Shown here one piece after another: positions 46,894 to 57,200 of a stretch of 61,490 nucleotides of DNA. A model generated the notes under the pieces. The model did not search any database. It worked only from the letters and a program-made list of their open reading frames with translations, and was not told the origin of the DNA. The number at the start of each line of letters is the position of its first letter. Positions within the stretch are counted from its first letter, which is position 1. Both the position numbers and the translations under genes were made by a program. The stretch covers positions 1 to 61,490 of the forward strand of contig JAPYOP010000020.1 in the NCBI GenBank assembly GCA_029938115.1, given 5' to 3'. Source of the stretch: Colwellia sp. Lineage in GTDB: Bacteria > Pseudomonadota > Gammaproteobacteria > Enterobacterales > Alteromonadaceae.

Positions 46894-48255
46894 ATGAACG
46901 TTGTGCTTATTGTTGATGACCAAATTGATGTGCGTATGTCAGCATCTATCGCGTTAACTAATCATGGTTATACCTGTATTGAAGCGGACAGTCCTCTGCA
47001 AGCAATGACGCTATTGAAGTCACAGCAAGTTGACTTAATTCTACTTGATATGAATTTCAGTTTTGATACCACTTCAGGTCAGGAAGGCTTATCCTTTTTG
47101 AAAAAACTCAAAGATAATAATATTCAATTACCTATTGTTATTATGACTGGCTGGGCAAGTATTGAAATTGCCGTGCAAACCATGCAATTAGGCGCCAACG
47201 ATTTCATTGAGAAACCATGGAAAAATACTCGTTTAGTTTCTATCGTCAAACAGCAACTCAATCATGCCGAACTCAATCAAGAAAACCAGCGTTTTACTGC
47301 ATTAAATCGCTCGGAGAAAGATGAGAAATTTGTAAAATCGCCGCAAATGCTTACCTTGTTAAAGAAGGCAAAACGTGCCGCGATTAGTGGCGCTAATATT
47401 TTAATCACCGGAGAAAATGGTACCGGAAAAAGCTTATTAGCTCAGTACATTCATGATCATTCAACACAAGCAGCAGAGCGTTTTGTTAGTGTTAATATGG
47501 GCGCTATTCCTGAATCATTATTTGAAAGTGAATTGTTTGGTCATAAAAAGGGTGCTTTTACTGACGCCAAAGAAAACCGTTTAGGTCGTTTTGATATAGC
47601 GTCAAATGGCACCTTATTTTTAGATGAAATTGGTACCCTACCCCATAACCTGCAAGCTAAAATATTGCGTGTATTAGAAACAGGTGAGTATGAAGTGTTA
47701 GGCTCAAGCCAAACCCAACAAACCAATGCCCGTATTATTTCAGCAACCAATGCCAACCTTGAACAGTTAATTGCGAAAGAAAACTTTCGCCGCGACTTAT
47801 TATTTAGACTCAACACCATTGAACTACATATTCCACCGCTAAGAGAGCGAACAGAAGACATCCTTGTTTTAGCTGAGTATCTATTAAATAAACACAGTCA
47901 AAAGTATCGCCGAGAAAATATGTCTCTAACTACTGATGCTCAAACGGCAATTTTACAGCATCCATGGCTCGGTAATGTTAGAGAACTTAGCCATGCTATT
48001 GAGCGAGCAGTAATCATGTCAGAGCAAAGCAGCCTTGATGTGCAATCTCTTGGTCTAGTGAATCATGGTAGTGCTGATAACACTGAACAGCCTTTGATGA
48101 CTTTAGAAGAAAGTGAAAAAAGAACGATCATCCGTGCAATTCAACACTTTTCAGGTAATGTCATTGCCGCTGGCGAATATTTAAGTTTAAGTAAATCGGC
48201 GATTTATCGACGCTTAGAAAAGTTCGATGTTGACCCTAAAAAGCTAGAGCAATAA
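46894..48255 (+). CDS. NtrC-family sigma-54-dependent response regulator
   Basis: 453 residues. The receiver domain has Asp52 in LILLDMNFSFDTTSGQEG. The AAA+ domain has Walker A GENGTGKS, Walker B GTLFLDEIG and the sigma-54 contact loop GAFTDA (220-225), where the usual form is GAFTGA. A Fis-type helix-turn-helix ends the protein (GNVIAAGEYLSLSKSAIYRRL). It probably activates the sigma-54 promoter at 42216 through the palindrome at 42131. Its kinase is the next gene, 24 bases on. Confidence 0.94.
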   Translation: MNVVLIVDDQIDVRMSASIALTNHGYTCIEADSPLQAMTLLKSQQVDLILLDMNFSFDTTSGQEGLSFLKKLKDNNIQLPIVIMTGWASIEIAVQTMQLGANDFIEKPWKNTRLVSIVKQQLNHAELNQENQRFTALNRSEKDEKFVKSPQMLTLLKKAKRAAISGANILITGENGTGKSLLAQYIHDHSTQAAERFVSVNMGAIPESLFESELFGHKKGAFTDAKENRLGRFDIASNGTLFLDEIGTLPHNLQAKILRVLETGEYEVLGSSQTQQTNARIISATNANLEQLIAKENFRRDLLFRLNTIELHIPPLRERTEDILVLAEYLLNKHSQKYRRENMSLTTDAQTAILQHPWLGNVRELSHAIERAVIMSEQSSLDVQSLGLVNHGSADNTEQPLMTLEESEKRTIIRAIQHFSGNVIAAGEYLSLSKSAIYRRLEKFDVDPKKLEQ

Positions 48256-48279
48256 ACACACGATTCCAGGAGATAATAG

Positions 48280-49602
48280 GTGACCAATAAACTATCACTT
48301 GAAACAAAGCTTATTATTCTCTTTGTACTGTCAACATTGCTGTTATTACTGCCATGTGTGTATATCATCATCGATTTACAATTCGATTTACTTGAAGCAT
48401 CAACCCTTTTATTGTTTTTTTTATTACCCGGCTACTGGCTATTTTCTCGTAGCTATAAAACCATTACCGATGTTTTAGAACGTGTTGGATTACAGCTCGA
48501 CTCTCTCGGTAATGAAGAGCTTAATAGCTGGCATTTAGCTGGTTTTCAGGGTGGAAGGATTGAAGCATTAAGGCATGATTTTTTACGCTTAGGTGATAAG
48601 CTCAGTGCTAAACGTCTTGAATATATGCATAACGAGTCGTTTTTATTTGAATTTATTAAAGATCTTGAACTACCTATTTTGATACTAGATCATCACCACC
48701 AAATCTACTCATCAAATGATACCTTCAATTTATTACTTAAATCTTCAACAAATACGCTATTAGGTAAAAAAATATCATCTTTGGGGTTCGAATTAATTGA
48801 CCATAAATGGCAACAAGCACAGCGTTCACAGCTGTCTAAACGTTATCAAATTGCGCAACATATTTTAAAAAGAAGTGGCAGAAATTATCAATTATTAGTG
48901 TTATTTTCCATAGAACAACAATTACGCGACAACGAAAAACAAGTATGGCAGCGATTAATTCGTGTGCTTAATCATGAAGTACGCAATTCACTGACCCCCA
49001 TTTATTCAATGACTCAATCATTGCAAGAAATGAAATTAGCCGGCCCGTTACTCCCTGAGCAACAACAAGTTGAAAAAAACATATTACAAGTCATTGAAAA
49101 ACGCTCGTTACAATTATTAGACTTTGTCGAAAGTTATAGCGCTTTTAACAAACTAGCCGTAGCTAAAATAACAACGATTTGTTCAACAGAATTGAATTAT
49201 CGACTGCAGGCAATTTTCCCAGCATTAGTAATAACTCAACATGAGAGCCTGCAACTTAATGCCGATATAGGTCAGCTAGAACAAGCGCTGATCAATATTA
49301 TTAAAAATGCTATTGAAGCTAACATTGCTAATTCAGCAACAACGGCTGTGGTGATGAATTGGCATCAAAATAAGCAAACTACCACCATACAAATCACAGA
49401 TTCAGGTTTTGGCATTGCCAATCTCGACAATTTATTTGTACCTTTCTACTCCACTAAAGAAAAAGGTACTGGCATTGGTTTAATTCTAAGTCGTGAATTT
49501 ATTCGTAACCAAGGCGGTGATCTCACCCTTGAAAATAGACAAGATAAGCAAGGTGCAATCGCAGAAATCAGCTTGGTAATTACTCAAGAACAAACGACTT
49601 AA
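48280..49602 (+). CDS. Sensor histidine kinase (NtrY-like), partner of the NtrC-type regulator
   Basis: 440 residues from a GTG with an AGGAG ribosome-binding site. Two hydrophobic helices lie in residues 8-65 with almost no periplasmic loop, so it may sense within the membrane or through its transporter. A PAS-like domain (about 120-210) is followed by a HisKA box with His232 (RVLNHEVRNSLTPIYSM) and a HATPase domain (NIIKNAIEAN, DSGFGI, GTGIGLILSREF). The family is commonly coded next to DMNF-type regulators and ADOP exporters. Confidence 0.92.
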   Translation: MTNKLSLETKLIILFVLSTLLLLLPCVYIIIDLQFDLLEASTLLLFFLLPGYWLFSRSYKTITDVLERVGLQLDSLGNEELNSWHLAGFQGGRIEALRHDFLRLGDKLSAKRLEYMHNESFLFEFIKDLELPILILDHHHQIYSSNDTFNLLLKSSTNTLLGKKISSLGFELIDHKWQQAQRSQLSKRYQIAQHILKRSGRNYQLLVLFSIEQQLRDNEKQVWQRLIRVLNHEVRNSLTPIYSMTQSLQEMKLAGPLLPEQQQVEKNILQVIEKRSLQLLDFVESYSAFNKLAVAKITTICSTELNYRLQAIFPALVITQHESLQLNADIGQLEQALINIIKNAIEANIANSATTAVVMNWHQNKQTTTIQITDSGFGIANLDNLFVPFYSTKEKGTGIGLILSREFIRNQGGDLTLENRQDKQGAIAEISLVITQEQTT

Positions 49603-49624
49603 TTAACCAAATGGAAATGAAAAT

Positions 49625-51094
49625 ATGTTTAAAATTTTACCGACAATAGTTTTATTAACCACATATTTTGTCTCTGCTTATACAACAGCTGAACAAACAA
49701 CATCAAAAATACTCATTGCACTTGATAAACAACTTATTGAACATGAACACCGTTACGGCAATGTTTCCCAATCAATATTAGTGAAGAAACAGAATAGAAT
49801 TATTTTTCGCAAAGCCCATGGTAAAAGTAGTTTAGAGTTATCAACACCTGCGCATGAAAATAATTTGTACCCGATGTATTCAATCGCTAAATTATTTGCC
49901 AGTGTCACTTTAATGAAATTGGTAGAACAGGGTAAAGCTGACCTCGACAAAAGTATCACTTTTTATTTACCGAAACTACCTAAAAGCTGGGCTGATGTAT
50001 CGTTACGTCATTGCTTAAATCATACCTCAGGAATTCCTGAATACTTCACTATGGAATATACTCAAACGGGCTTTCCAAACACGCTTAACGATGTATTTCT
50101 AAAAATAGCAGATAATCCTTTCCAATTTAAAACGGGCGATAGAAACCAATATAACAATACCAACTTCTTAGTTATTGGTGCCATTATTGAAAAAATAACT
50201 AAACGCACTTATTTAGAAGCGGTACATGAGACCGTCATAACGCCACTATCATTAAGCAAAACACTTTACTCCCAATCTAAAGAGGTTTTATCCAATCTTG
50301 TGAGTAGTTATTGGGGGAAAAAAGGAAAAATGACCGTTGACAAGGGTGTTGACTGGCCTAGTTATTCTTTTACTCATAGTGGCTTATATTCAACAAAAGC
50401 TGACTTACTGCGTTTTATTGAAGGAGTCGCTGCTGGTAATATTTTATCTGAGAAAACCTTATATAATATGTGGCAACCAATGAAACTTAATAACGGTAGC
50501 ACAGGCCAATATGCATCAGGTTGGGAGTATGCACAGGAAGGTGAATTTGTTCGTGTTGGTCATGAAGGTGGCAATAGAGTTAGATTAGAATATTTCTTTA
50601 AACCGAGTAACAAAAAAGAGAATTACACCAGTATTTACCTAACCAATGGCCATGGTTATCAAAATGGCATAACCACTCATTTAGTTGATGCGATGATGTC
50701 TATATTAGCCCCTGATGATTTTTCTACCTTGATCTTAAAAGAAAAATTACTCGATGGAGCATTTAATCAAACACTTGATAAATCAGACAACTTGTTTAAT
50801 GAAATTATGAATAATCAATTTATTAGTGCTGACGATAAAGAAAAATTCATTCGTGAGCGGGGTTATACTATTTTTTACTCGTCTAAGACAAAATATGCCA
50901 TTGATCTTTTTGAATTTTATGCCACTAACTTTCCTAAAAGTGCACTTGGCTGGGACCACTTAGCCGAAGCTTGGCTATCAGTAGATAACAAACAAAAAGC
51001 AATCAAATACTTCAAAAAGGCGCTAACCATCGATGAAAATGTTTCCAATACTAAAGAGAAGTTAACCGAGCTATTAAAACAGCAAGAGAAGTAA
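49625..51094 (+). CDS. Secreted beta-lactamase-fold serine hydrolase with C-terminal TPR
   Basis: 489 residues with a signal peptide (about 1-22). The class C/AmpH-type motifs are SIAK (Ser86, Lys89), YNN (Tyr176-Asn178) and HEGG (313-316) in place of KTG. Residues about 400-489 contain a tetratricopeptide-like unit (GWDHLAEAWLSVDNKQKAIKYFKKAL). Such proteins are usually peptidases, esterases or penicillin-binding relatives rather than true beta-lactamases. It closes the exporter-regulator run 22 bases after the kinase and may process the exported substrate or respond to envelope damage; this is inference. Confidence 0.88.
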   Translation: MFKILPTIVLLTTYFVSAYTTAEQTTSKILIALDKQLIEHEHRYGNVSQSILVKKQNRIIFRKAHGKSSLELSTPAHENNLYPMYSIAKLFASVTLMKLVEQGKADLDKSITFYLPKLPKSWADVSLRHCLNHTSGIPEYFTMEYTQTGFPNTLNDVFLKIADNPFQFKTGDRNQYNNTNFLVIGAIIEKITKRTYLEAVHETVITPLSLSKTLYSQSKEVLSNLVSSYWGKKGKMTVDKGVDWPSYSFTHSGLYSTKADLLRFIEGVAAGNILSEKTLYNMWQPMKLNNGSTGQYASGWEYAQEGEFVRVGHEGGNRVRLEYFFKPSNKKENYTSIYLTNGHGYQNGITTHLVDAMMSILAPDDFSTLILKEKLLDGAFNQTLDKSDNLFNEIMNNQFISADDKEKFIRERGYTIFYSSKTKYAIDLFEFYATNFPKSALGWDHLAEAWLSVDNKQKAIKYFKKALTIDENVSNTKEKLTELLKQQEK

Positions 51095-51256
51095 GGATGA
51101 TGCTAAATAGCGGAAGGCCGTGGTTATTCTATAATATTATCTACTGTTCAAGCAGTATCAGTTGATCGAACATAAAGATCAATATACAAACAGCTGCTAA
51201 CGTTACAAGAGTTATAATTTCTGTGTAGAGATTTAATAAAGGTGCGATTGAAATAA

Positions 51257-52027
51257 ATGAAAGCAAGCTATCAAAACAAGTTGTGTGTGATACTCATCTC
51301 ATATTTTTTCATGTGTTTTCAGGTGAATGCTGATAACACCAGAATGAAAGAAGTCATTAACGATATTACCAAAATATATATGTCTTCAATGACTTACATA
51401 TTCATAAATCAGCCGTTAATTAACCAACAAACAAATGATAAACAAGAACTTTTTGGACAACGATTTCTTGAGAACGTTAAACAAACTTACCAAGTTAAGT
51501 ATTCCGAAGATTTCCCTAAAGAAGATCACTTCGCAAAAACAATGTTATTACAAACCATGGTCGAAGTTATGGATGACAATAAAGAACTCCTGTATGACGA
51601 CGAAATAGGCTTTAAAGGAATAATCCCTGCAACATTTGCTTTTCAAATATCTGCAAAACTAGAAACAAAAGGCATAGGTTTAAAATTTAAATTCACCCAA
51701 ATCGCTAGCAGTATTAGAAATAAATTGAATAAACCTGATTTATGGGAAAGCAGCGTGATGCAAAAAATAATCAAATCCCCAAAAATTTATTATGATGAAA
51801 ATGCGCTACTTAATGGAAAACCTGCAATCAGGCAGTTCACTCCTTTACCTATGGTTCCACTTTGTTTAGCTTGCCATGGCTCGCCAGCGGATAATCCTTT
51901 AAATGCTAATAAAGAAAAATCACAATGGACCAATATAGACATTTCAGGATTTAAGATGGAAAATTGGACCTTAGATGATTTTGGTGGTGGGGTCAGCATT
52001 TCAATAGAAAAATCATTTCTAGAGTAG
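51257..52027 (+). CDS. Periplasmic DUF3365 (Tll0287-like) single c-heme protein
   Basis: 256 residues with a signal peptide (about 1-25). A mostly helical domain ends in one c-type heme motif, CLACH (Cys203, Cys206, His207), in PMVPLCLACHGSPADNP. The segment LNGKPAIRQFTPLP before it and WTLDDFGGGVSIS after it fit DUF3365, seen as a heme-binding sensor domain in kinases and as a stand-alone protein. Here it stands alone in the periplasm with no output domain. It may sense redox state or small gases. The next gene, 21 bases on, codes for a binding protein, and the two are probably co-transcribed. Confidence 0.83.
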   Translation: MKASYQNKLCVILISYFFMCFQVNADNTRMKEVINDITKIYMSSMTYIFINQPLINQQTNDKQELFGQRFLENVKQTYQVKYSEDFPKEDHFAKTMLLQTMVEVMDDNKELLYDDEIGFKGIIPATFAFQISAKLETKGIGLKFKFTQIASSIRNKLNKPDLWESSVMQKIIKSPKIYYDENALLNGKPAIRQFTPLPMVPLCLACHGSPADNPLNANKEKSQWTNIDISGFKMENWTLDDFGGGVSISIEKSFLE

Positions 52028-52048
52028 AGTTAAACTAAGGATTCAAAC

Positions 52049-52783
52049 TTGATAGTTACTAATTCAATAAAAAAAATATTAGCCTTGTTCGCAATTGTTT
52101 TTTTTTCATTTACTGCAACATCTCAATCATTGAGTGTAGGTTTAATAGATTATCCACCCCACATCAATTTTGATGAAGAAATTAGCAAAAGTCCTTTATA
52201 TCAGTATATAAATAAAATGCTCACCACTCAGGGCTTTACTGTAACCTTCATCAAGTTGCCAAGAGAAAGGGCCTCTGTTGAGTTATTAAAAGGCAGGATA
52301 GATATATTGATGCCTATCCCCCTCAACAATGAAAATATAAAAACATTAACGTCACCAATATTTCATTCTGTCCCTGGACTGTGCTTTAAAAAGAAAAATT
52401 TCATTCCCATTTTAAGTGCAATACATCGATTAGATGCGTTAACAATAGGTGTTCCTGATAATTTATCACTTGTGCAGGCACTTACCGACTCCAGTGCTTC
52501 ACTCGTTTATTTAAAAGGAGAAAATGCGACCAATAGAGGAATGGAGATGACACAAAGAGGTCGGTTTGATGCTTTTTATCATCCTAGCCCTGTTACGGTT
52601 TATCATCGAAAAAATCCACTGTATAAAGAACTTGCCTGTTCATATTTTCATGGTTATTCAACGCCAATATACATAGCCGTTACCGATACTTTATCTTCAG
52701 ATATGCTGACTTTAATCAACTCAGCATATCAAAAGGCATTAAAAGAGCAGTCTTATGAGTATTATTTTGCGAGTAGCAAGTAG
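52049..52783 (+). CDS. Periplasmic solute-binding protein (family 3-like)
   Basis: 244 residues from a TTG with an AAGGA ribosome-binding site. A signal peptide (about 1-26) precedes SLSVGLIDYPPHINFDEE, LLKGRIDILMPIP and LTIGVPDNLSLVQAL, the two-lobe family 3 layout. No transporter lies nearby, so it may be a sensor or scavenger component. It is paired with the DUF3365 heme protein gene. The ligand cannot be read. Confidence 0.75.
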   Translation: MIVTNSIKKILALFAIVFFSFTATSQSLSVGLIDYPPHINFDEEISKSPLYQYINKMLTTQGFTVTFIKLPRERASVELLKGRIDILMPIPLNNENIKTLTSPIFHSVPGLCFKKKNFIPILSAIHRLDALTIGVPDNLSLVQALTDSSASLVYLKGENATNRGMEMTQRGRFDAFYHPSPVTVYHRKNPLYKELACSYFHGYSTPIYIAVTDTLSSDMLTLINSAYQKALKEQSYEYYFASSK

Positions 52784-52816
52784 CCTGTACTAGACATTAC
52801 AAGCCATCGAAAACCA

Positions 52817-54187
52817 TCACGACATAGTGACAAACTCTTCCGCTGAAGTAGGGTGTATTGCGATGGTGTTATCAAAGTCCGCTTTGGTTGCACCCATTTT
52901 CATTGCAACAGCAAAACCTTGCAGTAACTCGTCACTACCAAAACCAATACTATGTAAACCAACCACTTTTTCATCTTTGCCAGCACAAATAAGTTTCATG
53001 CGTGTAGGATCACGATAATCGTCAGTAATCGCTTGATAAAGCGCGGTAAACTGCGAATTATAAACACTAATATTATCTTCGCCATACTCAGCAACCGCCT
53101 CTGCTTCTGTTAAGCCAACTGTACCGATAACTGGGTGGCTAAAAACTACCGTAGCAATACCAGAATAGTCCAAGTGTTCGTCAGGTTTATTATTAAATAA
53201 ACGCTCACATAAGCGACGACCTGCAGCTACAGCAACAGGGGTTAATTGTGCACGTCCGGTGTTATCACCCACAGCATAAATGCCATTAACATTGGTGTTT
53301 TGATATTTGTCAGTCACAATAAAACCGCGCTCATCAAGTTCAACGCCAGCTAAGTCTAAATTGATATTGTCGGTGGCTGGTTCGCGCCCTATTGCCCAAA
53401 CAAGTTTTTCAACTGGCCCGACAGTTTGCCCATTGGTAAGATGTACAACTAAATGACCATCAGCTAATTTCTCAATACGTTCTGGTGTACTATGGTTATG
53501 CAGCGTTGGACCATGCTTTGCCATTTGCTCAACAAGGGTGGTGCTTAACATCTCATCAAAGGCACGTAATGGTTTTTCATTTCGAACTAACAAATGCGTT
53601 TGTGTGCCTAGGCCATGAAAAACCCCGGCTAACTCAACGGCTATATAACCTGCACCAATAACCGCTACAGATTTAGGTTGCTCTGTTAAAGCAAAGAAAC
53701 CATCAGAATCCATGCCAAATTCAGCCCCTTCAATAGTAGGAATTGACGGACGGCCTCCTGTAGCAATAGTTATGTGATCGGCCGTATATATAGTGCCATC
53801 AACATCAACAGTATTTTTATCTACAAATTTAGCAAAGCCTTGAATGACGGTAACATCATTAGCGTCAAAGCCGCGCTGATACGCGGCATGAATACGTTCA
53901 ATATAGGCTTCTCTATTTTTAATTAAACGATTCCAATCAAAACCATTATGCTCTAGTTTAAAATCACCTAAATTAAAGCCGTAGTCGTGGGCATATTTTA
54001 GCGCATCGCTAATTTGCCCGGCATACCACATCGCCTTTTTGGGAACACAACCAACATTTACGCAAGTACCACCAATTGCTTTTGCTTCAACCACAGCTGC
54101 TTTTTTACCTAAACGTGCCGCTCTATTGGCAGAAGCGATACCGCCACTACCTGCGCCTATTGCTAAATAATCAAAATGTTGGGTCAT
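52817..54187 (-). CDS. gorA: Glutathione-disulfide reductase
   Basis: 456 residues from the ATG at 54187 (GGAA eight bases upstream); an upstream start at 54247 would add 20 non-conserved residues. The FAD motif is [10 protein letters not shown], the redox pair Cys42 and Cys47 lies in [13 protein letters not shown], the NADPH motif is [12 protein letters not shown], and the C-terminal interface ends [11 protein letters not shown] with the catalytic histidine. The arginine pair after the NADPH motif (LVRNEKPLR) supports NADPH use. It keeps glutathione reduced in the cytoplasm. Confidence 0.96.
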   Translation of the reverse strand: MTQHFDYLAIGAGSGGIASANRAARLGKKAAVVEAKAIGGTCVNVGCVPKKAMWYAGQISDALKYAHDYGFNLGDFKLEHNGFDWNRLIKNREAYIERIHAAYQRGFDANDVTVIQGFAKFVDKNTVDVDGTIYTADHITIATGGRPSIPTIEGAEFGMDSDGFFALTEQPKSVAVIGAGYIAVELAGVFHGLGTQTHLLVRNEKPLRAFDEMLSTTLVEQMAKHGPTLHNHSTPERIEKLADGHLVVHLTNGQTVGPVEKLVWAIGREPATDNINLDLAGVELDERGFIVTDKYQNTNVNGIYAVGDNTGRAQLTPVAVAAGRRLCERLFNNKPDEHLDYSGIATVVFSHPVIGTVGLTEAEAVAEYGEDNISVYNSQFTALYQAITDDYRDPTRMKLICAGKDEKVVGLHSIGFGSDELLQGFAVAMKMGATKADFDNTIAIHPTSAEEFVTMS

Positions 54188-54270
54188 AATATTTTCCAAA
54201 AAGTATATATTTACTGCTAGATCTGGGGGCAAAGTAACGTTATTCAATCTAGCGTTTAATTACCCGCGTA

Positions 54271-57200
54271 CTAATTCACTTTTAGCTCAATAATATTGGC
54301 ACTGAGGAAGTCACGTATTGTTTTCGCATCCACTGGCTTACTGTACAAGTAGCCTTGAATATAATGGCATTGACGTTTCGTTAAATATTCTAATTGCTGC
54401 GTGGTTTCTACACCTTCAGCAATACAATGCATATTCAAACGTTTCGCTAACACGATAGTAGCATCAACAATGGCTTCATCGGTCTTATCAATACCAATAC
54501 CGGAAACAAAGCTGCGATCTATTTTAATAATATCAAGAGGTAAGCGTTTTAAATATGATAACGAAGAAAAACCAGTGCCAAAATCATCAAGTGCTAATAT
54601 AACCCCAAGATCGGACAAGGCATTCATTGTCCTTATGGCTTTGTCCGGTTCAGATAATAACGCACTTTCGGTGACTTCTATCTTTAATAAATATGCCGGT
54701 AAGTCATGACTTTTTAATAATTTAGCAATATACGGAACTAAGCTTTCTTTGGCAAAATGTAGTGGTGATAAATTCACAGACAAATACAAAGTCGGACGTT
54801 GTTCATGCCACCTTTTCAAATCAACTAGACCGCGCTCTAATGCAGATTCTGTCATAGGTACAATTAACCCTAACTCTTCAGCTAAGCTAATAAAACCTGC
54901 TGGAGCAATAAGGCCGTCCTTACTCTGCCATCGCATTAATAACTCAAAGCCTGCAGCTTTACCGGTATTGGCATCAATAATAGGCTGATAATGATTAAAA
55001 AACTCATCATTCGCATATGCCTGTTTCACATTAGACTCTTTCGTTAGGCGTTCACTCGCTTCGGCATTCATTCTTGGCGTGAAAAATTGAAAGGTATTTC
55101 TACCTAATTGTTTCGCATGGTACATCGCCACATCTGCGTGTCGTAATAAAGCTTTGGCATCATTCGCATCATCTGGATACAAAGCAATACCAATGCTAGC
55201 ACCTATGCTAACCTCACTTTCTAGCAGTAATACGGGCTGCTCTACTGCGGCAATAATTTTTTGCGCTACTTGCCCTAAATGCGTTGGGCCACGAAATGAC
55301 TCTAAAAGAACGACAAATTCATCTCCACCAATACGCGCGACAGTATCATCAACACGTAATAATTCAGATAAACGACGAGTCACTTCTATTAATAACAAGT
55401 CGCCACAATCATGCCCTAATGAGTCATTTACCTGCTTAAATCTATCTAGATCAATAAAAAATAATGCTATTGATTTATTTTGTCGTTGGGATGATTCCAT
55501 TGCATGTTTAATACGCTCTAATAACAAGCTTCGGTTCGGTAAATCGGTTAAATAATCATAATTGGCTAAATAACGAAGTTCTTTCTCTGCTGATTTTTGA
55601 GCGCTAATATCGGTAAATACACAAACATAATGCAAACTATTTGTTGTTTGATTTTTCCCAACATTAATGTTCACAACAACATGGAATTCTTCTCCCGAAT
55701 CGGTAGTAACCAATTCTTCACCGCGCCAATGCTCTCCTTCATTTAGCGAAGGAAATAAATATTTAAAATACTGCCAGCGTCGCTCTTTCAATCCCATAAA
55801 GTTATCGCTAAAGCTAAAATTCTCATCGGGTAAACCAAAGACATTTCTTAAAGACAGATTCGCTGTAATTTGAGTAAAATCATCATTAACAATAAGCACC
55901 CAATCATTCGTTTGTTTAAAGGCTTCACCATAATACTGACTACGCACTTCTTCCGCACGAGTTTCAGTAATATTGGTATAAGAGCCAGTAATTCGACTTG
56001 GCTTATTTTTATCATCTAACGAAACTATTTTTCCTAAATCTTTGTACCACAACCAATGTCCATCAGCATGCTTTAACCGATAAGTACATGAGAAGGTTTC
56101 ATCTAAGTCACTCTGTTCTACAAATACACGCCAGTTCGATAAAAAGTTGTCTTTATCATCAAAGTGAATTAACTCAATATGCTGTTCAAAAGTATGGGCT
56201 GTAGCCAAATCAATATAAGCTAATTCTTGAGAAATACGCTTACCAAACATCAAATTGTCTTTTGCCTGCCAATCCCATACTTCACTATTACTACCGATTA
56301 AAGCCAGTTGTAGACGATTTTCTCTAAACTTAACTTCTTCATGATCCGCTATTAGTTTTTGCTTTTGTTTATTTCTTCGCTGCCACCATAAAATCAGCAG
56401 AACAAGTAGAATAACGGCATAAACAAAATAAGCTAAGGGCGACTTCCATGGCGCATAACTGACACTAATTTTAATTCTTTTGAAGTCTGAGTAGTCACCT
56501 GTAATTGGTGACTTAACTCGCACTGATAAAACATGAGAACCCGAAGACAAACTTGGAAAGGTAATTCTATTTTCTTTTGTCGGGGGATAGTAAACGGTTT
56601 CACCACCGGTTAACTGGTACTCATAGATAATTTCTCGTCTATGAGTAGAAGACAGTGTTGAGAAATCAAAGCGAATGCCTACATCATCATAATTTAATAA
56701 TATGTCTTCATTTTGATTAATAAGTAGCGGTAAATCTAACTGTCTTGAGATCACATTAATAGCAGTAACATAGACACTGATGTTGTCATGTTTATGCTTA
56801 TTTTTTAGTACTAAAGGGTCAAAAACACTAACACCTTCCATTGAGCCATAAGCCAAATGACCATTCGCTAATTTAAGTCGCGCACTAGAATTAAACTCTA
56901 ATGCTGAAATGCCATCTGCAATCGTAAAATTACGTATATGTTGGTTATCAGTGTTTAATAAAAACAAACCTTTATGGCTAGAAAACCAAACATCACCATC
57001 GTTATCGGTTAAAACACTATAAATATTATTATCAACAATAGAGTTTTTACTGTGATAAAAATATTTGGTCATAAAAGACGGATATTCTAAGCCAATCAAA
57101 CCCTTTGTTGGATAACTAAGCCAAAAAATATTGTTCTTATCAATAACCCAGTTATCAAATGACACCCATTCACTGACCAGTACATTTGGGTGTTGATATA

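Noticed and set aside
54188..54247. Upstream start for glutathione reductase
   Set aside because: Twenty extra residues precede the normal N-terminus; the ATG at 54187 has a GGAA site.
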